A DNA stretch of 64,000 nucleotides, from contig DATGXK010000008.1 in the NCBI GenBank assembly GCA_035299025.1, positions 248,001-312,000 on the forward strand, written 5' to 3'. The stretch comes from Leadbetterella sp035299025 (GTDB lineage Bacteria; Bacteroidota; Bacteroidia; Cytophagales; Spirosomataceae). The notes below the pieces were generated by a model, which was not told the origin of the DNA, did not search any database, and saw only the letters and a list, made by a program, of their open reading frames with translations. Of this stretch, positions 33,939 through 41,200 are shown in pieces (positions within the stretch are counted from its first letter, which is position 1; every line of letters begins with the position of its first letter). A program made the position numbers and the translations under genes.

Positions 33939-34970
33939 CTACTCTACCCAGCCGTGTTGTTTTCTCACCTGAATCATAGCAGCCAGTATGTCGTTCCAAG
34001 TTTGTTGCTTAGTCATTACCTCGTTAGCAAACATGCAGCCATCCCAACAAATATGTTTGAATGCCTTCGTCAATGCACCCGAATCATCTCTTAGCCAAAG
34101 ACCAGCATCATGAGCAATATCCAGTTTACCATTAGGGTCTGTAGCCAAGCAGTGGCGACCAGTTTTGTCATGCGAACCCGTTCCATGCACAGTTCCGTCG
34201 TTTTGAGCCACATGGAAATCTATTGTCCAAGGACGCAAAGCAGCAGTTAATTTCTTTAATCCTTCTAAAAAAGTAGCTCTATCGCCCCACTGAAAATCTG
34301 CAGGTAAAACTCTGTCTTCTGGAGCATTGTAGCCCAATAAGTACAATGTAGTATGTGACATATCTGCCTGAAAACCAAGCAGTCCTGGCCTATCTACCAT
34401 TTCCATGGTCTCGATTACTTTCTTCCAAGAGTGCATACCTCCCCAGCAGATTTCGCCTTCGGCAGCTAATCGCTCACCATAGTCTGCAGCTACATCACAG
34501 GCTTCCCTCCAAGTTTGTGCTATCAATTTCGTATTTCCAGCCGGATCTTTCGCCCAAGCTTCTGGACTTGAGGCAGAGTCAATCCGCACGATACCGTTTG
34601 GTCTGATGCCCATATTTCTGAGTTTCTGACCTATTTCACAGGATTTTTTTACCATTTCTACAAAAGTTTTGCGTTCGTCGGCGGTACCCATGGCTGGTCC
34701 ACCCCAAATCGGAGCTACCAAACTTCCGATTTCTAAACCGTGTTTTGAAACCTTATCGGCCAATCTTTTTACGCCATCGTCTGAAGTATCGAGGTCGTAA
34801 TGCGGGTCAAAAAGGCCTAAATCAACCCCATCGAATTTCACACCGTCCACTTCCGCAGCGGCAGTCATTTCAAGCATGGTGTCGAGGGCTATGGCCGGCT
34901 CTGAATCGGGGCCTTTTCCAACTATGCCTGGCCAAGTGGCATTGTGGAGTTTAGGATAATTATTTTCCAT
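33939..34970 (-). CDS. TIM-barrel sugar isomerase/epimerase-like protein
   Basis: This 343-residue xylose-isomerase-like TIM barrel has a run of metal-site segments: 'GVKFDGVDLGLFDPHYD', 'AAEGEICWGGMHSW', 'GLLGFQADMSHTTLYLLG', 'WTIDFHVAQNDGTVHGTG'. These enzymes interconvert keto/aldo sugars or polyol derivatives with a divalent metal. It is cytoplasmic, with no signal peptide. Substrate unknown; located between the cupin gene and the Gfo/Idh/MocA gene. Confidence 0.85.
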   Translation of the reverse strand: MENNYPKLHNATWPGIVGKGPDSEPAIALDTMLEMTAAAEVDGVKFDGVDLGLFDPHYDLDTSDDGVKRLADKVSKHGLEIGSLVAPIWGGPAMGTADERKTFVEMVKKSCEIGQKLRNMGIRPNGIVRIDSASSPEAWAKDPAGNTKLIAQTWREACDVAADYGERLAAEGEICWGGMHSWKKVIETMEMVDRPGLLGFQADMSHTTLYLLGYNAPEDRVLPADFQWGDRATFLEGLKKLTAALRPWTIDFHVAQNDGTVHGTGSHDKTGRHCLATDPNGKLDIAHDAGLWLRDDSGALTKAFKHICWDGCMFANEVMTKQQTWNDILAAMIQVRKQHGWVE

Positions 34971-35074
34971 TTATATTTTTTATTTAAGATTGTACTTTAC
35001 TATTTCTGAACCTATAAACTTATTAAATTTGGTCTTGACACATTTTCAGGGCTGACCGTTGGTACCGACCTTAC

Positions 35075-36277
35075 TCAAAATTTCTCCACCACCAAGTCGG
35101 GGTTTTTCGGCCCAAAATGTTTCAGAATCACAATTGGGTCAGTACTAGAAGGATTTGAAATTACAACGCCTTCTTTTGCAGTCTTTTCAGTAATGAAAAA
35201 CTCATCGTTAGTTAACTGACCATATCGAATCAGTGCGGGTGTTTCGATGTCCCAAACGCCCATTTTACCATGACCTTGCATGACTATACAGCCATAAGCG
35301 GCCGAATCTTTTATAGTAACCGTTTGGCCAGGCAACACGGTCAATTCCTTTGCACTAAAATCTTCAGATTTGTAGCAAATCCAATTTTCTATAAATCCTT
35401 CGGCTTGCATTTCCGCAACTGATTTTACAGGTTTTGGAAGCATAAAGAACTTCTCAACAATATTCGGGTCGGTGTTCAGTTCCCAGTCGATGACACTTAC
35501 CAATTCGTCATAATCACCGATTTTATCTTTCGGAGTTCCTTTCCAAAGCAATTCTTCGGGCACAATGGCCTCGTTTACAAGACTTTGATACATCGCAAAT
35601 ATATCTGAAGCTTTTTGAGGCTCATACGTACACAAGCTGCCTGGTGCATGTAAAACTCCCGGCGGCACAAACCAACCCGTACCCGGCTCGAGTCGTTGGG
35701 CAGCCGAATAATTGGTGATTTTATTGTCGCCTTTTGTAAAGTTCATTAAGCACTCTTTTATCTGCTCTTTTGTAGTTCCTGGGGTTATTCCGAAAAAGGT
35801 ATAAGGAAAGTCTCCACCGTGGTTGTTTAATTGTGGTGGAAAATAATAGGCTTCTGGTTTACCATTTTGTCCAACCAATGCTGCTTTTTCATCATTGTGA
35901 TGAATATGATGTGGCAAAGGTCCCATATTATCAAAAAACTTAGAGTACATCGGCCATGCTTTGTATTCGTTCCAAAGTCTTTCGCCAATGATTTCTGCAC
36001 CTACTTCATCAATAGCATCTTTAAGAGATATTTTTTCGTCATTGTGTACAATCATGCTCAGGCCTTCATTCTCGCCTGTAAGAGGACCGTTTTCTGCAGG
36101 AGTGGTGGACGAAAGCCAACGTTCATCAATACCTCCTCTAACGCCACCCAGCACATAATAATCGTCGGGATGGAGTTTGATTCTTCGGCCGGGTACACAG
36201 AAAGAACGTGGAACCCATGTTGGGGCTAATCTTAATATTCCTTGGCCTTGTTCTAGGGCTTTTTTTGTACTACTCAT
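35075..36277 (-). CDS. Cupin protein, phosphomannose-isomerase-like
   Basis: In this 400-residue protein the metal-binding cupin segment 'GPLPHHIHHNDEKA' is visible in the first half, and 'GTGWFVPPGVLHAPGSLCTY' in the middle. A second cupin-like region follows ('LTVLPGQTVTIKDSAAYGCI'). The layout resembles class I mannose-6-phosphate isomerase relatives, though a different sugar substrate is likely in this context. No signal peptide. Long predicted antisense frames in this gene are shadows. Confidence 0.75.
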   Translation of the reverse strand: MSSTKKALEQGQGILRLAPTWVPRSFCVPGRRIKLHPDDYYVLGGVRGGIDERWLSSTTPAENGPLTGENEGLSMIVHNDEKISLKDAIDEVGAEIIGERLWNEYKAWPMYSKFFDNMGPLPHHIHHNDEKAALVGQNGKPEAYYFPPQLNNHGGDFPYTFFGITPGTTKEQIKECLMNFTKGDNKITNYSAAQRLEPGTGWFVPPGVLHAPGSLCTYEPQKASDIFAMYQSLVNEAIVPEELLWKGTPKDKIGDYDELVSVIDWELNTDPNIVEKFFMLPKPVKSVAEMQAEGFIENWICYKSEDFSAKELTVLPGQTVTIKDSAAYGCIVMQGHGKMGVWDIETPALIRYGQLTNDEFFITEKTAKEGVVISNPSSTDPIVILKHFGPKNPDLVVEKF

Positions 36278-36359
36278 GGTTGAATTTTTCGTTTAAATAT
36301 ATATTTTTTTAAGATTGAATGTTTTCTTTTTAAGATTTTATTCTTGGTTTCGGGTTTAA

Positions 36360-36430
36360 TTACAGTTCGTGCCTTGCCAGGCGGGCTTACTTTTTGCGAG
36401 TCGTCGCACCGTTCGAAAAAAAGTAACAAA
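36360..36430. repeat. Palindromic element in the cupin upstream region
   Basis: 'gtgccttgccaggcgggc' is followed by 'ttactttttgcgag' facing 'ttcgaaaaaaagtaac', an inverted pair around a 'cgtcgcacc' loop. The rest of 36278-36578 shows no gene and no confident promoter. Confidence 0.5.
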
Positions 36431-36578
36431 AAAAACATTTTCAAAATAATGATCCTCTGGTAAAATTTGGTCTATCATTCTCTCAAGAAATAAACATCAA
36501 GAAACCAAATTTTCCCAACGGACTATTTTGAAAGGATTAGGAACCATTCGATTTATTTTTTATTTGAAATTTAAAATT

Positions 36579-37613
36579 TTACCCTTCATTTACTACTTTC
36601 AAGGACACTTCAAATTTTCTTGATTCTTTTGGTTTCAGGAAAATGAGTTCTTGGTTTTCTCTTGCTTGTTTTTGGCCAATTGGCCAGTTGGTTCCTGGTT
36701 CTAAACCTGTTACATATTCACCTTCACCGAAATGCTGCCAATTGGTTAGCGTTGGCAATTGAGCTTTGTCAAATTCCATTTCAATACCAAAGTTTAGTTT
36801 TGGATTGAATAAACCACAATGACATTTTCCATTTTCATCGGCTTTTGGGGTTATCAAGGCAACTTCTTCACCACCACCCTTATGGCTTTTTAATGGTGCC
36901 GGACAGGTCTTGAAGTCGTTTTCTTCTTTGAATATTTTGGCGTAATCTCCCCCAAATCTTGGTTTCCATTCTCCTTCCCAAAGGATTTTTGTACCCTCTT
37001 GCACCGATGGATATCCAAAATTGAAATGGTACAATAGCATCAAAGGCGTTTCGGTATTACCACGATTGATTACTTCGTCTTCAATTTTAATTTCAGCTGA
37101 ACCTAATTGACATGAAATCTTTCTTCTTAATTCTAAATTTGGACCGAAAATTTTGGATTCTTTAATTATTCCAGTGATACTCATTTCCATTTGTCCTCTA
37201 GCCATATCAGGTTGAATGATAGATTCGATTTCCGCAGGTAAATTACTTATATTTCCATGAATTCCTCTTTCGCCAAATTCATCAGATTCTGGTCCACCGA
37301 CATGTTGAAGGCCGCATGTGGTCAATAAACCGCCTCCAAAAGTTCGTAACCAATTTAGACCAATGTCTGATAAAGTCTGTGGTGCTGGAATACCACCATG
37401 ACTCAGCCAAGTGAGACAATGTTGATTATAAAAAGTCTCACCGATATCCATTCCACGATCAAAATTCACTTTGAATCTTAAACCTGAACCTGTATTTATC
37501 CAAGCGATACGGTTTCCTTTTCCTATTCCATTATCGAGAAGAGAAGATTCTATACCGCCAATTTGGTGGTGATTGTTGATATATTTATCGCTATTTTGGA
37601 ACACAGATGACAC
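36579..37613 (-). CDS. DUF4432 (aldose-1-epimerase-like) protein
   Basis: This 344-residue protein has a galactose-mutarotase-like beta fold: 'GSGLRFKVNFDRGMDIGETF', 'HGGIPAPQTL', 'GLQHVGGPESDEFGERGIHG', 'LLYHFNFGYPSVQEG'. DUF4432 members are predicted to act on sugars in catabolic clusters. The start is a GTG that belongs to a dispersed repeat, so the first seven residues (MSSVFQN) are repeat-encoded and identical to those of the importer ATPase. Confidence 0.85.
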   Translation of the reverse strand: MSSVFQNSDKYINNHHQIGGIESSLLDNGIGKGNRIAWINTGSGLRFKVNFDRGMDIGETFYNQHCLTWLSHGGIPAPQTLSDIGLNWLRTFGGGLLTTCGLQHVGGPESDEFGERGIHGNISNLPAEIESIIQPDMARGQMEMSITGIIKESKIFGPNLELRRKISCQLGSAEIKIEDEVINRGNTETPLMLLYHFNFGYPSVQEGTKILWEGEWKPRFGGDYAKIFKEENDFKTCPAPLKSHKGGGEEVALITPKADENGKCHCGLFNPKLNFGIEMEFDKAQLPTLTNWQHFGEGEYVTGLEPGTNWPIGQKQARENQELIFLKPKESRKFEVSLKVVNEG

Positions 37614-37641
37614 TGATTAAACTGATTTACACAGATATTTT
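37594..37641. repeat. Dispersed ACACAGAT repeat overlapping the DUF4432 start
   Basis: 'ttttggaacacagatgacac' then 'tgattaaactgatttacaca' and 'gatatttt'. About 20 bp of it lie inside the DUF4432 gene and provide its GTG start. Confidence 0.8.
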
Positions 37642-37686
37642 AAATATCCGAAATTTATTTCTTACTCTTTTCAAATATTGACTCTT

Positions 37687-37750
37687 TTTAGAACACAAAT
37701 GACAGCATCGGCTGCCGCACTGATTAAACTGATTTACACAGATTTTTTTT
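37687..37750. repeat. Dispersed ACACAGAT repeat with a mini-palindromic insert
   Basis: The same unit as 37594-37641 but interrupted by 'gcatcggctgccg' after 'aaatgaca'. The insert contains CGGCTGCCG, a small hairpin. Comparable inserts occur in the copies upstream of purF. The last bases reach the stop codon of the hydrolase gene. Confidence 0.75.
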
Positions 37751-38558
37751 AATTATTTAACAGCCAACCACGTACCCTTTTATTAAAATCTTCCAAGTTT
37801 TCGAAATGAAAAATATGGCCGGCATTTTCATATAAAAAGAGTTCGGCATTTGGAATGGCATGGGTAACTTCTTCGGCCATCCAAACAGGCGTAAAAATGT
37901 CTTCTTTACCCCCTATGACTAATGTTTTCTGAGTAATTTTTGGCAAATCAGCCAAAGCACTGTGGTTAATACACGCATGAACCTGACCCACCAAGCCATG
38001 TAAAGGCTGCGGATTGGGGTCAAGATGTGCATTTTTTCTTCCTTCTGCTAAATCTGCCGCTACCTTTTCGTCATCCCATGATGCTTTTGAATAGATCAAT
38101 AGTTGAATATACCTCGTAAATTCTTCAGGATTCAGATGAGCTTTACAGGCCATGATATGCTGAAAAATCCCTTTGGCAGCATTATCACACCTCGCCCATG
38201 GACACATCAGTACCAGAGAATCAGCTTTTTCGGGATGACGAATGGCCAATTTTTGGGCAATGGTGCTGCCCATTGAACAGCCTATAACTTTGGCTTTTTT
38301 TATGCCCAATTCATCCAAAAGACCAGCATAGTCATCCGCCATTTCGTCTGTACTGTATGATCCAGCGGGTTTATCGGATTGTCCAACTCCTCTATTGTCA
38401 CCCACAATACACCTGAAATGTTTCTCAAACTCGGCCAAATGAGGCTCCCAAACAGATCCTGGTGCCGTAATACCCATAATCAAGAGCAGCGGTTCGGCAG
38501 TCAAATTGCCCCGCTCCTCATAAAACATCCTTATTCCGTTGGTTTCTACTACTGGCAT
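37749..38558 (-). CDS. Alpha/beta hydrolase
   Basis: This 269-residue classical alpha/beta hydrolase has an oxyanion region 'LLLIMGITAPGSVW', nucleophile elbow 'GCSMGS' (Ser95), an acid probably in 'IGGKEDIFTP' and the catalytic His in 'YENAGHIFHFE'. There is no signal peptide. Its start lies 2 bp after the upstream isomerase stop, so co-translation is likely. The substrate is unknown; in this cluster an ester or lactone of a sugar is plausible (inference). Confidence 0.9.
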   Translation of the reverse strand: MPVVETNGIRMFYEERGNLTAEPLLLIMGITAPGSVWEPHLAEFEKHFRCIVGDNRGVGQSDKPAGSYSTDEMADDYAGLLDELGIKKAKVIGCSMGSTIAQKLAIRHPEKADSLVLMCPWARCDNAAKGIFQHIMACKAHLNPEEFTRYIQLLIYSKASWDDEKVAADLAEGRKNAHLDPNPQPLHGLVGQVHACINHSALADLPKITQKTLVIGGKEDIFTPVWMAEEVTHAIPNAELFLYENAGHIFHFENLEDFNKRVRGWLLNN

Positions 38559-38559
38559 T

Positions 38560-39387
38560 TTATTTCAAAGCAGGAATTAAGTCATTTTTAATCCAATTAC
38601 CGTCATGTAGTGTCACGTAGTCGGGGTCTTCTAATGCTTCAGGGCCTTCGTCTTCGCAGATAATCCAACCGCTGTAGTTGATATCCTTTAACCACTGGGT
38701 AATTCCAACCAAATCTACCTTTCCATTGCCCATGATGGTCCACTCAGGTGTACCATTCCAATCTTTGTAATGCACGTGGTTAATCAAATGCTGATATTCT
38801 TTCATTTTAGCCAATGGATCCATGTCGCCATTGATGATATGACCAACATCTGGCGTCCAGCCTGTTACTTTTTCGTTGAGGCCTTCTAAAACGATTTTGT
38901 AATCCTCAGCAGTACGAATAATGGAACTGTGAGGCGAGTTTGGATGATAACTACATACAATTCCCTTATCATGAGCTCTTTGAGAAACGGCATTTACAAT
39001 ATTTACCAATGATTTTTGCCTTGCCTCTAAATCGTGTCTTCCTGTTGGAATTTGGACAGTATTCAAAACAGCCTTTGGGAAATGTTCTAATAAGGCGATG
39101 GCATTATCAGAAATTATTCTTTCTTCGGCGGTTTCTTCTTTACTGTTCCACTCTTGGGCCAATGCCAAAGCTGCCAATTCAATTCCATTTTCTTGAAGTT
39201 TTGCGGCCAAAAGACTTGGGTCTACCAAATCACCCATCCAGGTAAAAATAGGCTGAATACCTGTAAAACCAGCCTTGGCGATGATTTCTATCATGTGGCC
39301 CAGACGGCCTTTGTGGGTTTCGCCATTGCCAGCCATGTACCAAGTGTATACTTCTGAGCCGAATCGGAAGGGGATATTATTTTTCAT
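38560..39387 (-). CDS. TIM-barrel sugar isomerase/epimerase
   Basis: This 275-residue AP-endonuclease-2/xylose-isomerase-like barrel has 'FGSEVYTWYMAGNGETHKGR' near the start, 'CSYHPNSPHS', 'TPDVGHIINGDMDP', 'HVHYKDWNGTPEW' and 'GWIICEDEGPEA', with the Glu/His/Asp metal ligands of the family in the right order. Cytoplasmic. One of three TIM-barrel isomerase-like genes in the cluster; each probably acts on a different intermediate. Confidence 0.88.
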   Translation of the reverse strand: MKNNIPFRFGSEVYTWYMAGNGETHKGRLGHMIEIIAKAGFTGIQPIFTWMGDLVDPSLLAAKLQENGIELAALALAQEWNSKEETAEERIISDNAIALLEHFPKAVLNTVQIPTGRHDLEARQKSLVNIVNAVSQRAHDKGIVCSYHPNSPHSSIIRTAEDYKIVLEGLNEKVTGWTPDVGHIINGDMDPLAKMKEYQHLINHVHYKDWNGTPEWTIMGNGKVDLVGITQWLKDINYSGWIICEDEGPEALEDPDYVTLHDGNWIKNDLIPALK

Positions 39388-39404
39388 TTTAAATTGATTT
39401 TAAA

Positions 39405-39449
39405 TTGGAACACAGATGACACGGATTGAACTGATTTACACTGATTTTA
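39405..39449. repeat. Dispersed ACACAGAT repeat
   Basis: 'ttggaacacagatgacac' then 'ggattgaactgatttacac' and 'tgatttta', between two TIM-barrel genes. Here the copy lies fully outside the genes. Confidence 0.75.
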
Positions 39450-39473
39450 GAAGAAAATTATTCAAAATGAGGA

Positions 39474-40325
39474 CTATAATTGGTGCTTTTCACACATCAT
39501 TTTTATGAATTTATAGCCCTGTTCTGCAATGTCCCAAGGGGCGTTGTATTCTCGCCAAACGCCTATGGCATTGGCAAAGTCAGGGTCGTTTCTTGAGAAA
39601 GCTTCGATTGTCAAATAACCCGAATAGTCTATTTTTTTCAAAGTAGAAAAAGTGTCATCAAACTGAATATGACCCTCCCCGGGCGTACCACGATCGTTTT
39701 CGCTGATATGCACATGGTGCAAATATGGAGCGATGGTTTCGATCGCTGAAGCGAATTTCTTTTCCTCCATGTTGGCATGGTGCGTATCAAACATTGCCCT
39801 TACATTAGGATGATTGGTTTCCTTTAAAAGCCTTACAAGTTGCTCCATTGTATTGCATAGGTAGCATTCAAACCTGTTCAAAGCTTCAGGGCCCAAAACT
39901 ATCCCCGCTTGTTGAGCGTAATCGCCTGCTTGATATAATACTTCGGCGGCACGTTTATATTCTTCGTCGAGAGCCGGATGTGACTCAAAATGATTGTGTG
40001 CCGAATGAATAGGGCCACAAAGTAAGGTACCACCCAAATCATGGGTTCTATCGATGGCAATCTTGATGGCATCAAGTCCAGCAGCTCGGATTGAGGCGGA
40101 AGCATTGATGGGATTGGTGTCCTTTCCCACTACAGTGACCGTAGTAACATCCAATCCTAGATCTTTTGCATGTTGGCCTACTTTTTTGCAATTTTCAGAC
40201 TCCGCTCCACCGACAAAAAATTCTACTCCGTCGTAACCAATTTTCTTAAGCCTATCCAGTGTGGGGAACAATTCTTCCGAAACGTTGGCCGTCCAAGCCA
40301 ATACATTAAATCCAATTTTAACCAT
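39474..40325 (-). CDS. TIM-barrel isomerase, hydroxypyruvate-isomerase-like
   Basis: This 283-residue protein of the sugar-phosphate isomerase/epimerase group includes 'RLKKIGYDGVEFFVGGAES', 'GIVLGPEALNRFECYLCNTM', 'VRAMFDTHHANMEEK', 'HHVHISENDRGTPGEGHIQF' and 'YLTIEAFSRND'. Glu, Asp, His and Glu ligands are present. It resembles D-psicose/tagatose 3-epimerases and hydroxypyruvate isomerases, so a C3 epimerisation of a keto sugar is plausible. Cytoplasmic. Confidence 0.88.
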   Translation of the reverse strand: MVKIGFNVLAWTANVSEELFPTLDRLKKIGYDGVEFFVGGAESENCKKVGQHAKDLGLDVTTVTVVGKDTNPINASASIRAAGLDAIKIAIDRTHDLGGTLLCGPIHSAHNHFESHPALDEEYKRAAEVLYQAGDYAQQAGIVLGPEALNRFECYLCNTMEQLVRLLKETNHPNVRAMFDTHHANMEEKKFASAIETIAPYLHHVHISENDRGTPGEGHIQFDDTFSTLKKIDYSGYLTIEAFSRNDPDFANAIGVWREYNAPWDIAEQGYKFIKMMCEKHQL

Positions 40326-40385
40326 TATTTAGCTTTCTGCTTATAGATACTAGCTTTGAGCTTATAACTAAAGCTTTTTTATTTT

Positions 40386-41144
40386 CTACAAATTTTTAAT
40401 TCTTAAGTTACGATACTGTACTTTCATAGGTGGGCCTACATGAACCTGAACCCCAAGAAATCCTTTTGATTTACCGTTAACAGAGTCGTTGTCAGTCACA
40501 TCACTCATCAGGATGCCATTGACATAATGTTGAAGTCTATTGCCCTTGGCTACAATACGAATCTCGTTCCAATCTTGGGCCTTTATGTTTGCTTTCAAGG
40601 CTTCGTTTTCACCCAAACTACCGGTTACTTTTAGCTCAGTCCATGCATTTTTAGCGACTTTGGCACGTACTTGTTCTGGAGTCATACTACCACTTTGAGG
40701 GTTTATTTCAGTTATTTGACCTCTGTAAGCTAGGGTGGTTCTTCCACGCTCTTCATAATTCTGACCAGTGTAACGATTACCTCCATCTATATCGGCTTGG
40801 TAACCTTTTAGGGCATTCGGAACATCAGGAAACACCACACTTCTATAGTTTACACCAGAATTGCCTTTTTCGGTAATGTTAAACTCGGCTTTAAATTCAA
40901 AATCTGCTGGCTGTCCACCTTCCCATGTTAAAAACGAGTTGGTTTTTAAGACGGTCTCAGGGGTTATTTCTCCCACTAAATTACCGTTTTCGACCCTCCA
41001 ATATTTGGTATCACCAGACCAACCTTTAAGCGTTTTTCCATCAAAAATAGACTTGAACCCCTTTTCAGAATTTTGGGCCATATTACTAGTTTTGCAACTT
41101 ATTATGACAGCCAAAACAGAAATTAAAGTTATATATTTTTTCAT
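40386..41144 (-). CDS. DUF1080 lipoprotein, probable 3-keto-glycoside hydrolase
   Basis: The 252-residue protein has a lipoprotein signal ending 'LAVIISC' (Cys17). The DUF1080 jelly-roll is clear: 'FKSIFDGKTLKGWSGD', 'YWRVENGNLVGEI', 'NSGVNYRSVVFPD', 'GYQADIDGGNRYTGQNYEER', 'LQHYVNGILMSDVTD'. Members of this family hydrolyse 3-keto-glycosides in related bacteria. Placed next to an oxidoreductase-rich cluster, it would cleave an oxidised glycoside outside the inner membrane. Specific substrate unknown. Confidence 0.9.
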   Translation of the reverse strand: MKKYITLISVLAVIISCKTSNMAQNSEKGFKSIFDGKTLKGWSGDTKYWRVENGNLVGEITPETVLKTNSFLTWEGGQPADFEFKAEFNITEKGNSGVNYRSVVFPDVPNALKGYQADIDGGNRYTGQNYEERGRTTLAYRGQITEINPQSGSMTPEQVRAKVAKNAWTELKVTGSLGENEALKANIKAQDWNEIRIVAKGNRLQHYVNGILMSDVTDNDSVNGKSKGFLGVQVHVGPPMKVQYRNLRIKNL

Positions 41145-41200
41145 TTTAATTAAGGTTAAAATAGAATCTGTGATAAAAAACCACAGATTCCATATTCTTT

